Shown here piece by piece: positions 26,119 through 33,972 of a stretch of DNA of 64,000 bases; the stretch's first letter is position 1; each line of letters begins with the position of its first letter. The notes under the pieces were generated by a model. The model searched no databases, was not told where the DNA came from, and saw nothing but the letters and a program-made list of their open reading frames with translations. The stretch is from an uncultured Bariatricus sp. (GTDB lineage: Bacteria; Bacillota; Clostridia; Lachnospirales; Lachnospiraceae). The position numbers and the translations under genes were made by a program. The stretch covers positions 1 through 64,000 of the forward strand of contig CAKRFP010000002.1 of assembly GCA_934320645.1 (NCBI GenBank). The letters run 5' to 3'.

Positions 26119-26487
26119 TTATTCAATTAAAGTGTCTGCTCTGTACATCACATCATCATCAAAATTCGTTGCCGGATTGTAAACCAGTACCGTTTCTACT
26201 CTGTCACCTTGCTTCAGATCGGCATCATACTTGATATAACCGCCCGTGTCGAGTTCTCCATCTCCATTTCCAGAAATAACAGTTCCTTGCACAACCTGAA
26301 TAATTATTTTCCCATTTCTATGATTGATTGCGTCAGCACTTCTTTCATAATCTGTTTGACTCTTAATGTAGTATGTCTCTGTTTCAAATCCTGTTGTCGT
26401 TGCTGTATCAGTTGTCACTATGCTACTACTTGTCAGCATCGTACCACATACAATACCACACATTACCTTTATCATTCTGTTTAACAT
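26119..26487 (-). CDS. Small exported protein
   Basis: 122 residues with an N-terminal signal-like segment (MLNRMIKVMCGIVCGTMLTSS), then a beta-rich region (IIIQVVQGTVISGNGDG, GDRVETVLVYNPATNFDDD). GAGG sits in front of the start. No named family recognised. It follows ardC on the same strand with 61 bp between them, so the two may be co-transcribed. Confidence 0.6.
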   Translation of the reverse strand: MLNRMIKVMCGIVCGTMLTSSSIVTTDTATTTGFETETYYIKSQTDYERSADAINHRNGKIIIQVVQGTVISGNGDGELDTGGYIKYDADLKQGDRVETVLVYNPATNFDDDVMYRADTLIE

Positions 26488-26548
26488 ATCTATTATACCT
26501 CTTTCTTATAGTGTCAGGGTGTACCCGTATCAGATACACCCTTTGTAT

Positions 26549-27391
26549 TTACTGTTCATTCATTATGTATTTAACTGCTTTCTCTGCCTTGCTTGACGCT
26601 GATACTATAAACTTCTTATCACCTCTCAATCTTCCTAACCATCCTTGTATATAAGCGGAAGAGTTACGGAAGCTGTTCTTTGTCTCAATTCCTAAGAGAT
26701 TGACAAGAAACGCACTTCCTAACTCGGCTGTCAGTTCCTCTTTGCTGTAATTTTCACTACCAAAATACATACAGTCTTTTACGTCCTCTCTGTCAAGTCG
26801 TGTCTTATATCCGGTGCTATGTACCATTTCATGAAAGAGTGTTGAATAAAATTCCTCTACATTCCGGTATTGTTCCTTGCAAGGTACTTGAATGTAATCG
26901 AATTCCGGAGAGTAAAAAGCTTTGTCTGTCAGCTTTTCCAGGATTTTTAAATGTTCCCGTGTCATGTATTCAGTTTTAATTCTTTCAGCTTCTTCTATAG
27001 GTTCAAATTCATTCAGATCTAGTTCTTTCGCTTCGACTCCATCTACCTGTGAAACATGAAACACATTGTAATATCTCAATAGTGGAATTTGTTTGATTAT
27101 CTTTTCACCGTCTGCGTTTTCATCTTCATATGGCTGAAGTTTCCAGAATACAACGATTTCTGATTTCTCACCTTTTCTGATGTGACCGCCTAACTCTGAC
27201 CACTGTTTAAATGTGGCATATTCGCCGGAATGCTGTAGAAGCATCTGATTTAATAATGAATAAGGTTTCTTACTTATTCTGTTGTAAGCTCCATCGATTA
27301 CACCGCCCCAAGGTTTCTGCCATGGAATAACACCTTGTTCTAACTGTTCTATTATTCTGTCTGTTACCATTTCGTATACATCTTTTTTCAT
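26549..27391 (-). CDS. ArdC-like antirestriction protein
   Basis: 280 residues. The N-terminal ssDNA-binding domain is seen as VYEMVTDRIIEQLEQGVIPWQKPW and IRKGEKSEIVVFWK. The C-terminal metallopeptidase domain has FHEMVHSTG (HExxH) and ELTAELGSAFL with the third metal-ligand glutamate. ArdC proteins are carried by conjugative and phage elements and shield incoming single-stranded DNA from host restriction. AGGAGG precedes the start. The upstream region carries five palindromes, a likely control point. Confidence 0.88.
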   Translation of the reverse strand: MKKDVYEMVTDRIIEQLEQGVIPWQKPWGGVIDGAYNRISKKPYSLLNQMLLQHSGEYATFKQWSELGGHIRKGEKSEIVVFWKLQPYEDENADGEKIIKQIPLLRYYNVFHVSQVDGVEAKELDLNEFEPIEEAERIKTEYMTREHLKILEKLTDKAFYSPEFDYIQVPCKEQYRNVEEFYSTLFHEMVHSTGYKTRLDREDVKDCMYFGSENYSKEELTAELGSAFLVNLLGIETKNSFRNSSAYIQGWLGRLRGDKKFIVSASSKAEKAVKYIMNEQ

Positions 27392-27433
27392 ATCTTAGAA
27401 CCTCCTCTGTATTTATTTGTTAAGATAATTATA

Positions 27434-27603
27434 CATTAGTACCAATATATATTCAATATACATTAGTACTAATACTTGATTGATGAATTTGTGCAAAATA
27501 AATAAACTGCTCGAATATACTGGTACTAATACACAATAAAAGAGCATTGGTACTAATACAAAATTGTGTATTATGCGAATTGAAAATACATTAGTACCAA
27601 TGT
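27434..27603. repeat. Five copies of a 12-bp palindrome (ATTAGTACYAAT)
   Basis: Sites near 27435, 27462, 27519, 27546 and 27590 fit (A/T)TTRGTACYAAT; the second is a perfect palindrome, ATTAGTACTAAT. They lie between divergently transcribed ardC and the rightward small-gene operon. Likely operators for one dimeric regulator; an iteron-type origin is also possible. Confidence 0.65.
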
Positions 27604-27812
27604 ACAATATAATCATCAAAACAAAACAACGACAGCAACAGCGAAGAGTGAAAACGAAGTGGCGCAAGCGTACCGGAAACACTCACATAATATTGAACAA
27701 GGATAAGGAGAGACTGAGACGGGCGAAGATTCCTAGATACTTTAAAAGCCTTGCAGAGCTGATGCACCATCAAGAAAGAAGAGGTAAGAGTTATGTGTAT
27801 TACAAGAAATGA
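27564..27812 (+). CDS. Small basic hypothetical protein (doubtful)
   Basis: Up to 82 residues, ending 20 bp inside the next gene. The C-terminal part (RLRRAKIPRYFKSLAELMHHQ) looks protein-like, but no good ribosome binding site is seen and the N-terminal part overlaps the palindrome array. The real start, if any, is probably further downstream. Confidence 0.3.
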   Translation: MCIMRIENTLVPMYNIIIKTKQRQQQRRVKTKWRKRTGNTHIILNKDKERLRRAKIPRYFKSLAELMHHQERRGKSYVYYKK

Positions 27813-28074
27813 ATTAGAAAAGAAGATTGAAGAATTGAGAAGCCTTAAAGCTTTAAAGGAAGAGACAGAGAATGAGCTGAAAGCTCTGGAACATGAAGTT
27901 ATTTCCTATATGACTGAGAATGAACTGACAGAGGAAATCACGAACAATGCGAAAATCACATACAAGCCACAGAGCCGAACAACACTTGACAAGGCGAAGC
28001 TTACAGAAGTTCTGGGGGATGACTTGAAATCATACGAAAAGGTTACTACCTATTCAGTATTACGAATTAAATAA
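27793..28074 (+). CDS. Coiled-coil protein, Gp157-like
   Basis: 93 residues. Residues 5-50 form a charged coiled coil (LEKKIEELRSLKALKEETENEL), followed by ITYKPQSRTTLDKAKLTEVLG. The pattern resembles the C-terminal half of siphophage Gp157-like proteins, which is a weak resemblance. GAGGTAAG precedes the ATG. First gene of the rightward run of small genes. Confidence 0.6.
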   Translation: MCITRNELEKKIEELRSLKALKEETENELKALEHEVISYMTENELTEEITNNAKITYKPQSRTTLDKAKLTEVLGDDLKSYEKVTTYSVLRIK

Positions 28075-28077
28075 CAG

Positions 28078-28170
28078 TCACGGCGGAGCAATCCGCCACG
28101 CTGTAATGACACCACCGAAGCGGTGAGCGTTCCAAGTCGCTGAAAGTCAGAGGACAGCAGATAAACAGGA
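28078..28170 (+). other. Two-hairpin intergenic segment
   Basis: GGCGGAGCAATCCGCC with flanking ACAG/CTGT, then CACCACCGAAGCGGTG. GC-rich compared with its surroundings. It may be an RNA processing or attenuation structure between small genes. Confidence 0.35.
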
Positions 28171-28182
28171 GGGTTTAAAAAG

Positions 28183-28377
28183 ATGAAATCAGAAAGAATT
28201 GAAACTGTATACAACTATGATGAATGGTGTCGACTGGTGGAACGCCACGGGAAGAAGATGTTAAAAAGATACATCTGCCGGAAGATTAAAAAAGTAGTTC
28301 GGTTCATGTCGGTGATGCTGGTCATGTATCTGGTTTACGCATTGTGCTATGCAGTAGCTTTTCAGATTAAATTCTAA
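28183..28377 (+). CDS. Small single-helix membrane protein
   Basis: 64 residues; a charged N-terminus with WCRLVERHGKK, then one hydrophobic helix (MSVMLVMYLVYALCYAVAFQ). GGAGGG precedes the start. Function unknown. Confidence 0.55.
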   Translation: MKSERIETVYNYDEWCRLVERHGKKMLKRYICRKIKKVVRFMSVMLVMYLVYALCYAVAFQIKF

Positions 28378-28391
28378 GAAGGTCAGGGCTT

Positions 28392-28574
28392 ATGAAGTTA
28401 GAAGATGTTTTATCAATTGTATCCGAAGCACGTAATTTATACGTCTGGGAAAATGGTGAAATCATTGCACAGTATGACGGTCGAGATTCAATACCGGAAG
28501 AGTTAAACGACAGAGAGGTTGAGCTTGTAGATTGTAGCAACAATGATTTTCATGTGTATCTGATAGAAGAATAA
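28392..28574 (+). CDS. Small acidic hypothetical protein
   Basis: 60 residues, acidic (LNDREVELVDCSNND), no family recognised. It lies 14 bp after the membrane protein and 15 bp before the next gene, in the same run; AGAAGG precedes it. Confidence 0.55.
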   Translation: MKLEDVLSIVSEARNLYVWENGEIIAQYDGRDSIPEELNDREVELVDCSNNDFHVYLIEE

Positions 28575-28589
28575 GAGGAGGACAAAACA

Positions 28590-28916
28590 ATGATGTACAA
28601 CGAATTTTTAGAACTGAGTGGAAAGAGTGAGAGTTATATCTCTTACAAGGAGTATACAGAGGAGATTGAGCCGATTTATATGGCTTGCGATTTACCGACT
28701 AAAGAGGACTTTATAAAGGTTTTCAATGAAATATTTGAAAGAATCGTATACCCGATTGTAGAAAATACAATTTCAAACTTTTCTACAGAGGAAAAGCTTG
28801 CATATCTTTATAATTTCCAGCGTGAGGAGATGGACGAAACGGTAAGGATGTTCGATAAAAAAGCACGAAAAATAGCATATGACTACATGAAGTTATATCT
28901 GACGGTTGTTGTTTAG
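28590..28916 (+). CDS. Hypothetical protein
   Basis: 108 residues, largely helical, acidic. No family recognised. GAGGAGG gives a strong start signal. Its stop lies 13 bp before the start of the next gene, as in a compact operon. Confidence 0.6.
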   Translation: MMYNEFLELSGKSESYISYKEYTEEIEPIYMACDLPTKEDFIKVFNEIFERIVYPIVENTISNFSTEEKLAYLYNFQREEMDETVRMFDKKARKIAYDYMKLYLTVVV

Positions 28917-28929
28917 GGGAGGGCAATTT

Positions 28930-29106
28930 ATGTATAGACAGTATGAAAATCCAAACAGATTAGAAGCCGAGCTTCAAAGATTAAAAGAAGAGTATTGCAT
29001 AGCAGTTGAAAAAGGTGCTGATGAAGATACATTGATCAATTTGCATTTTTCTATTGATGATTTAGAAGAGCGTGTCAATCATGCTTGGCAAGATGATGAA
29101 GAGTAG
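28930..29106 (+). CDS. Small helical hypothetical protein
   Basis: 58 residues from ATG 28930, which has GGGGAGGG upstream; an in-frame extension back to 28906 is less likely. Two charged helices (RLEAELQRLKEEY, HFSIDDLEERVNHAWQ). No function assigned. Confidence 0.55.
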   Translation: MYRQYENPNRLEAELQRLKEEYCIAVEKGADEDTLINLHFSIDDLEERVNHAWQDDEE

Positions 29107-29118
29107 GAGGTCATGCAG

Positions 29119-29277
29119 ATGGTGAAGAAAACTTATAAAATCATTGTCCATTTCTCCACGGGAGAAAACACTGTGGTAGCGGTCAGTAGATACAAAGGTT
29201 ATGCGGAGTTGTTGGCAAAATGGATTGATGATTATTACAGACTGAAAGACATGAAAGTGATTGTAACAGTTAGATAG
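29119..29277 (+). CDS. Small hypothetical protein
   Basis: 52 residues (MVKKTYKIIVHFSTGE... ending VIVTVR). TAGGAGG lies 8 nt before the ATG. Beta-rich with one central helix; unknown function. Confidence 0.55.
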   Translation: MVKKTYKIIVHFSTGENTVVAVSRYKGYAELLAKWIDDYYRLKDMKVIVTVR

Positions 29278-29297
29278 AAAGAAAAGAGGAAAAAACT

Positions 29298-29894
29298 ATG
29301 CCAGAAGCAATTTATACAGCACGTCCGTTGACAGATGAAGAAAAGATTTTTGCAGAGAAGAACCATAATTTGATGTACAGATATATCAGGATACATGAAC
29401 TGGATCTGGAAGATTGGTATGATATTTTAATCATCCCATACCTTCAGGCAGTAAAGAAATACTTCACATATGAACATTTACAGAAGTATAAGTTTGAACA
29501 GATTTTCTTCAGAACTCTTGACAGTGCCAGGAGCAATTATTGGAGAGCGATGAACAGAAAGATGCGCTGTCCGTCAGGGGGGATTTATAGTTATGAAGGC
29601 TTGGTGTGTAGGAGCAATAAAGACTATGGTACTGGATTAGATTATGCAGAAAGTATTACATATCTGGTGCATGGTATCTGTAATGAGTCTGCCGAGAATG
29701 AAGTTGTAGGAACCGAAATGTTAAAAGAAGCATTGAAAAGCTTAGATGAAGAAGATCGGATGATTATTGAAAAGAAACTGTACGGATATTCTGACGAAGA
29801 GATTTATAAATCAATGGGAATCTCAGTCAAGAAATATAATCAGATTTTAGATAGACTCATAAAGGCAGTTGAAGAAGTTGTGTATGACGTATAA
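29298..29894 (+). CDS. Sigma-factor-like protein, paralogue 1
   Basis: 198 residues. The helical region 45-85 (DILIIPYLQAVKKYF, FEQIFFRTLDSARSNYW) is like sigma-70 region 2. The C-terminal LDEEDRMIIEKKLYGYSDEEIYKSMGIS followed by QILDRLIKAV is like the region 4 helix-turn-helix. It is close to the second copy at 30129-30644, especially in the first 85 residues. Such divergent ECF-like proteins occur in clostridial phages and conjugative elements, where they may direct host RNA polymerase to element promoters. Confidence 0.65.
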   Translation: MPEAIYTARPLTDEEKIFAEKNHNLMYRYIRIHELDLEDWYDILIIPYLQAVKKYFTYEHLQKYKFEQIFFRTLDSARSNYWRAMNRKMRCPSGGIYSYEGLVCRSNKDYGTGLDYAESITYLVHGICNESAENEVVGTEMLKEALKSLDEEDRMIIEKKLYGYSDEEIYKSMGISVKKYNQILDRLIKAVEEVVYDV

Positions 29895-29959
29895 ATGCAA
29901 ACTGATAAAAGAAATTTGTAGAAAATCACCATAATAATTAAATATGAGGAGTGCGGAAG

Positions 29960-30127
29960 ATGAAGAAAGAAGTTATGAGCTTTGCGGTAGTTGTAAAGGA
30001 TGGAACAGTACAGCAAATAGGGAAAGGAGTAGTAAGCAGACCAGTGATTTGCTTTGCTGGTCAGTCTACTAAATGGGCGAAGGATATCTATAAGAAAGGT
30101 CACGGACCAGTGCCGGAGGTGGAATGA
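29960..30127 (+). CDS. Small hypothetical protein between the sigma-like genes
   Basis: 55 residues starting MKKEVMSFAVVVKDG, preceded by GAGGAGTGCGG. Its stop is 1 bp before the start of the second sigma-like gene, so the two are translationally coupled. No family recognised. Confidence 0.55.
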   Translation: MKKEVMSFAVVVKDGTVQQIGKGVVSRPVICFAGQSTKWAKDIYKKGHGPVPEVE

Positions 30128-30128
30128 A

Positions 30129-30644
30129 ATGGCAGAAAGAGATTATGCAGAACGTCCATTAACTAAAGAAGAACAGACATTTGCAGAAGAAAATCATGAA
30201 CTGATGTATAAGTATATGAAAGCTTATAAGCTTGATCTGGAAGAATGGCATGATGTCCTGATTATTCCGTATCTTCAAGCGGTAAAGAAATATTTTTCAT
30301 ATTCTGACTTGCGGAAATACAAATTTGAGCAGATTTTATTCAGGACATTGGACAGTGCAAGGAAGAATCACTGGATAAAGGCAGAGAGAAGAAAGTGTTA
30401 TCTTTCTAGAAATTACTTTTATTATCCAACACAAACAACGACAGAGGACGAAGCACTTGCGCTTGGAATGCTGAAAGTAGCTGTGGAATCGTTGACAGAC
30501 TCGCAAAGAGAAATACTTTTATCACTGGTGAACGGTAGCAGGAGCAGTGATGTGATTGAAAAGTTAGGTATTTCATCAGCGATTTATTATAGACAGGTGA
30601 GAACAATAAAGCAGATTATCAGAGGAGAAGAAAAAGATGTTTAA
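30129..30644 (+). CDS. Sigma-factor-like protein, paralogue 2
   Basis: 171 residues from ATG 30129, with GGAGG upstream. The region from RPLTKEEQTFAEENHELMY to FRTLDSARKNHW matches paralogue 1 closely; the linker is shorter. The C-terminal helix-turn-helix (LTDSQREILLSLVNGS..DVIEKLGISSAIYYRQV) has diverged, so the two copies probably recognise different sequences. Tandem duplication is the simplest origin. Confidence 0.65.
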   Translation: MAERDYAERPLTKEEQTFAEENHELMYKYMKAYKLDLEEWHDVLIIPYLQAVKKYFSYSDLRKYKFEQILFRTLDSARKNHWIKAERRKCYLSRNYFYYPTQTTTEDEALALGMLKVAVESLTDSQREILLSLVNGSRSSDVIEKLGISSAIYYRQVRTIKQIIRGEEKDV

Positions 30645-30930
30645 AGGAAAATCAAAATATTTTGATATGGGACAAACTGTAATGACCAGAAATGTATTTG
30701 TCAATGTAATGGAAAGCGAAGCTTTTGCAACAGGGGTATCAATTGCGTTGGACAGATACGTTGTGAAAGACTGGGGGAATATAGGAATTGATGATTGGGA
30801 TTTAAATAATCAGGCTCTTCTTGATGGTTCAAGAATCTTTGCTTCATATCCAACCTGTAAGGGAGATATATGGATTATTACTGAGGCAGACAGATCAGCA
30901 ACAACAGTATTATTTCCGTGTGAATACTAA
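30637..30930 (+). CDS. Mobile-element protein with WIITEADRSATTVLFP motif
   Basis: 97 residues, overlapping the previous gene by 8 bp. The end of the protein, WIITEADRSATTVLFPCEY, and GQTVMTRNVF are shared by a family common in Firmicutes plasmids and integrative elements. It is often labelled as a restriction subunit in databases, apparently without experimental support. Function unknown; useful mainly as a marker of mobile DNA. Confidence 0.75.
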   Translation: MFKGKSKYFDMGQTVMTRNVFVNVMESEAFATGVSIALDRYVVKDWGNIGIDDWDLNNQALLDGSRIFASYPTCKGDIWIITEADRSATTVLFPCEY

Positions 30931-30945
30931 AGGGAGAGAAAGAAA

Positions 30946-31467
30946 ATGTATGTAATTAAAAATGGAAAAAACTTTTATGTTAGAATAGAAAATGGAAACA
31001 TAACTAAGACACAGAAGTTTGTAGAAGCTACAAAGTTTAGAACTACTGAAATAGCACAAATGGTAATAAATTTAAAGCCGGGGCAGTTACATTCTTATCG
31101 AGTATGTGATGTATACAATAAGATTGTTTATCCAAAGGGAAGGGTAAGAGTTATCTATACTCCAAGAGAAAGAAAAATGATTTACAATAAAGCAGAGGGC
31201 AGATGTCAGTTATGCGGATGTAAAATTACATATGATGAAATGACGTTAGACCATATCGTACCGCTTGCGATGGGAGGAGAAGACAGCCTGGAAAATCTTC
31301 AGGCAACTTGTGAACCATGCAATAGCCATAAAAATGCATTGCTGCCGGAAGCCTACTTTGATAAGGTAAACAGGACATTTGTATTCCAGATGAATAAGAA
31401 GTATTCGCATAATCTGTTGTGGAAGTTATCTAAGTTGTTCATAGGAAGACTGGAAAAACAGGCGTAG
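30946..31467 (+). CDS. HNH endonuclease
   Basis: 173 residues. The C-terminal half has CQLCGCKITYDEMTLDHIVP, GGEDSLENLQATC and CNSHKN: two CxxC zinc knuckles and the H-N-H catalytic set (DH, N, H). The N-terminal 70 residues are basic and beta-rich. Possible roles are host-DNA degradation, DNA packaging support or element mobility. GGGAGAG precedes the start. Confidence 0.85.
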   Translation: MYVIKNGKNFYVRIENGNITKTQKFVEATKFRTTEIAQMVINLKPGQLHSYRVCDVYNKIVYPKGRVRVIYTPRERKMIYNKAEGRCQLCGCKITYDEMTLDHIVPLAMGGEDSLENLQATCEPCNSHKNALLPEAYFDKVNRTFVFQMNKKYSHNLLWKLSKLFIGRLEKQA

Positions 31468-31533
31468 AAGTGAAAGCACTGGCAGGAGAAATCTTGTTGG
31501 TGCTTTTAAGGAAAAAACTTTTGTGTTATACTA

Positions 31534-31567
31534 TATTTGTCACAGTATATCTTGTGATAGATATAGA
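31534..31567. promoter_or_regulatory. Operator-like inverted repeat upstream of the ribbon-helix-helix gene
   Basis: TGTCACA (31538-31544) and TGTGATA (31553-31559) are near-perfect inverted copies, 24 bp before the start codon. Autoregulation by the encoded protein is likely. Confidence 0.4.
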
Positions 31568-31582
31568 GAAAGCGAGGACAAA

Positions 31583-31771
31583 ATGTTGGCTTTAACAGAC
31601 GCGAGAAAGAAAGCAAATGAGAAATATATACAGAATAATTATAAACAGGTGAAATTATCTATGCCGAATGCAGAAGCGGAGGCATTGGAGCAATATTGCA
31701 AAGCAAAAGGATTGACAAAAGCTGGGTTTATCAGACAGGCTATCAAAGATAAAATGGAAAGAGAACCATAA
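31583..31771 (+). CDS. Ribbon-helix-helix (Arc/CopG-like) regulator
   Basis: 62 residues from ATG 31583 (GAGG upstream). The strand VKLSMPNAEAEALEQYCKAKG and helix LTKAGFIRQAIKDKM form a ribbon-helix-helix fold, as in antitoxins and plasmid repressors. It precedes the MNT-HEPN pair by 44 bp and may control it or the element's copy control. Confidence 0.75.
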   Translation: MLALTDARKKANEKYIQNNYKQVKLSMPNAEAEALEQYCKAKGLTKAGFIRQAIKDKMEREP

Positions 31772-31815
31772 TCAAACCGGGTTTTCATACAAACATAAAA
31801 AGGACGGTGAATTAT

Positions 31816-32157
31816 ATGTGCACAAAAAATGAACTGGAAATAATTTTAAATAAAATTGCAAAAGTTTATGAGTCTGTATATGGAACGGACATTGTTAGTA
31901 TTTTGCTATATGGTTCTTATGCAAGAGGGGACTATCAAAAAGATTCCGATATTGATATAGTTGCTATTGTACAAGGCAGCCGTGAAGAATTACAAGCAAA
32001 ATTAAAACAGGTATGGGATGCATCGGCTGATTTGGAATTGGAATACGGCACAATCGTTTCTCCAACTGTGATTCCATATGAAGAATTTGAAAAGTACAAA
32101 GATGATTTACCATATTATAGAAATATTCAAAGTGAAGGAGTGAAGATAGTTGCCTGA
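31816..32157 (+). CDS. MNT-domain nucleotidyltransferase, antitoxin of an MNT-HEPN pair
   Basis: 113 residues from ATG 31816. LLYGSYARGDYQKDSDIDIVAI is the GS-x-DxD active site of minimal nucleotidyltransferases. In characterised MNT-HEPN systems this protein adds AMP to the HEPN RNase and silences it. It overlaps the next gene by 8 bp, the expected coupling. AGGAC lies upstream. Confidence 0.85.
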   Translation: MCTKNELEIILNKIAKVYESVYGTDIVSILLYGSYARGDYQKDSDIDIVAIVQGSREELQAKLKQVWDASADLELEYGTIVSPTVIPYEEFEKYKDDLPYYRNIQSEGVKIVA

Positions 32158-32545
32158 TAATAGAAAAGAATTGATGGAATATCGTTTAGAAATGGCACAA
32201 GAAAGACTTCATTCTTCTAAGATTCTTTTAGATGATGAAAGTTATAAGGATTCAATAGGACGTTCGTATTATGCAATGTTTACTGCTGTAAGAGCTTTAC
32301 TGGCAATGGAAGGTCAGGATTTTTCTAAACATGCTGGGGTAATAGCGTATTTTCAGAAAGAATTTATTAAAACGGGGAAATTTGATAAGAAGTATTCAAA
32401 GTATATAAGTCAAGCATTTCAAATTAGGAATAATACAGATTATGCAGATTTCTTTATTGTATCAGCACAGGATGCAAAAGAACAGTATGAAAAGGCAACA
32501 GAGTTTTTAAATGTTATCACAGAATATTTGAAAGAAAATTATTAA
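32150..32545 (+). CDS. HEPN-domain protein, toxin of an MNT-HEPN pair
   Basis: 131 residues from a TTG start inside the MNT gene (GAAGGAG upstream). Four helices with the HEPN layout: GRSYYAMFTAVRALLAMEG in the middle and a late RNNTDYADF. The usual RNase motif is R-x4-6-H; here an aromatic (Tyr) stands where His is expected, as in some members of this branch. RNase activity is therefore uncertain. It is defined mainly by its pairing with the MNT gene. Confidence 0.8.
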   Translation: MPDNRKELMEYRLEMAQERLHSSKILLDDESYKDSIGRSYYAMFTAVRALLAMEGQDFSKHAGVIAYFQKEFIKTGKFDKKYSKYISQAFQIRNNTDYADFFIVSAQDAKEQYEKATEFLNVITEYLKENY

Positions 32546-32579
32546 AATGCATATTTCTGAGAAGGGAGCTGAAAATACG

Positions 32580-32825
32580 ATGTATCCTTATATGACTTTG
32601 GATAAAGAAAATCAGGAATTATTTATCAGAAATGCATTATTATTGTATCCTTATATATTGAATCAAACGATATCACATGGTCGTGCAGCTGAAATTCTGG
32701 GAATTAAAAAATCGGAGCTGATTGATTTGTATGATAAATTGGGATACTCCTATTTTGATATGACGATGGATGACCTGAATGATGAATTGAATACTTTCAG
32801 ACAGCTCAAAAAGAAGAACAATTAA
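32580..32825 (+). CDS. UPF0175-like small protein
   Basis: 81 residues from ATG 32580; AGGGAG lies 14 nt upstream, and an ATG at 32547 is an alternative. The segment ISHGRAAEILGIKKSELIDLYDKLG is an HTH as in UPF0175 proteins, which are often antitoxin-like. It follows the HEPN gene closely and ends before a terminator, so it may belong to the same toxin-antitoxin unit. Confidence 0.65.
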   Translation: MYPYMTLDKENQELFIRNALLLYPYILNQTISHGRAAEILGIKKSELIDLYDKLGYSYFDMTMDDLNDELNTFRQLKKKNN

Positions 32826-32851
32826 GTAGTATAATTATAGTGATAGCACAA

Positions 32852-32888
32852 AACACCAACGGGACCAGAAATCTCATTGGTGTTTTTT
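32852..32888 (+). terminator. Terminator after the MNT-HEPN unit
   Basis: AACACCAA pairs with TTGGTGTT and is followed by TTTTT. It overlaps the 3' end of a small minus-strand gene. Confidence 0.7.
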
Positions 32889-33071
32889 CATGTCTTCCAG
32901 AGCTTTTTCCAGTGAAGCTTTATCCCACTGCTGCCGGAGCATTTCATGCTGTAGCTGTGAAATCCGGCGATCCAGATAATCATTTGTCCAATCCATAAGG
33001 AAGTTAGGAACAACAGGTAAGTGCTGAATTATGGAAAAGACAACATCTTCTAATCGTGATTTTATACTCAT
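32874..33071 (-). CDS. Small helical hypothetical protein
   Basis: 65 residues (MSIKSRLEDVVFSIIQHLP..., ending LEDMKKHQ), helical and charged. AGAGGAGAAA precedes the ATG. It is on the strand opposite to its neighbours, and its stop lies inside the facing terminator. No family recognised. Confidence 0.5.
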   Translation of the reverse strand: MSIKSRLEDVVFSIIQHLPVVPNFLMDWTNDYLDRRISQLQHEMLRQQWDKASLEKALEDMKKHQ

Positions 33072-33329
33072 AACAAATTTCTCCTCTCATGGAAAGTATA
33101 ACGGAACTACAGAAGCAACTCAATAACATTTTGTTATTAAGAAAATTATGTTTTAAAAATCAGATGAAAAATGAAACAGTTATAAATAAGACAAAAAGAG
33201 CCGGTATACAACCTCAAACAGATGATTTCTGTTCCATAAAATATTTTAACCATTTCTGAAACAAATTTAGATTTCTGTGAGAAAAACAGAGATTTAAAGA
33301 CAATATATATAGTGAAAGGAAGTGGTTAA
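33072..33329. other. Region upstream of the serine recombinase, possible res-like site
   Basis: No ORF. It contains AATAACATTTTGTTATT (palindrome, about 33121-33137) and, near 33280, TTTCTGTgagaaaaACAGAGA. Resolvases usually act on inverted-repeat sites just upstream of their gene, so this is a reasonable candidate. Confidence 0.35.
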
Positions 33330-33923
33330 ATGGTATATGGTTACGCCAGATGTTCAACTAATGAAAAGCGGCAGGACATTGACAGGCAGAAAAGAGAATT
33401 GAAGAAGCTTGGTGTAAAAGAAAAAGATATTTTCTGGGAATATGAATCAGGTGCAAAGCATGACCGGAAAGAATTAAACAGACTATTTGAAATTGTAAAG
33501 CCAGGTGATACGATTGCTACAACAGAAGTATCCAGACTCACAAGGTCAACAGTACATCTCTGTGAGATTATGCAACAAGTACAGGAAAAGAAGCTCATGT
33601 TAAATATAGGTGGTTCTTTCATAGCAGACTGCCGGAGAGAAGAGATTGATCCTATGACAAAAGGCATGATAATGATGTGGGGAGTCTTTGCAGAAATGGA
33701 GCGTGATATTATCCGGGGACGCATTAAATCAGGTATGGAAAATGCAAGAGCTAAAGGGAGTAAGCTGGGAAGACCAGAGCGAACAATTGAAAATCTTCCG
33801 GCATCTTTCCTAAAGTATTATCCAATGTTCCAGAATGGAAGTATCAATATATCAGAGATGTCAAGGTTATCAGGAATTGGGAGAACTACGATTTATCGGT
33901 ATCTGAAACTGATAGAAAAATAG
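33330..33923 (+). CDS. Small serine recombinase (resolvase/invertase)
   Basis: 197 residues. YARCSTNEKRQDIDRQ holds the catalytic Ser9. DTIATTEVSRLTRS and the segment FAEMERDIIRGRIKSGMENA form the catalytic core and dimer helix. The C-terminal helix-turn-helix reads ISEMSRLSGIGRTTIYRYL. The length is that of resolvases/invertases, not of the large integrases that insert prophages. It may resolve element multimers, or invert a segment. AAGGAAGTGG precedes the start. Confidence 0.9.
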   Translation: MVYGYARCSTNEKRQDIDRQKRELKKLGVKEKDIFWEYESGAKHDRKELNRLFEIVKPGDTIATTEVSRLTRSTVHLCEIMQQVQEKKLMLNIGGSFIADCRREEIDPMTKGMIMMWGVFAEMERDIIRGRIKSGMENARAKGSKLGRPERTIENLPASFLKYYPMFQNGSINISEMSRLSGIGRTTIYRYLKLIEK

Positions 33924-33972
33924 AAATACATATTATATGAAAGAAACTTACTCACAGAAAGGAAGGTAATTT

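Noticed and set aside
27434..27603. CRISPR array
   Set aside because: The repeats are short 12-bp palindromes with unequal spacing and there are no cas genes in the window.
27413..27682. 89-codon minus-strand frame upstream of ardC
   Set aside because: It covers the palindrome array and repeats VLVPMLF-like text produced by the repeated DNA words.
33330..33923. Serine recombinase as the integrase of the whole element
   Set aside because: At 197 residues it is a small resolvase/invertase and sits 11 kb inside the element; large serine integrases are 450 residues or more.
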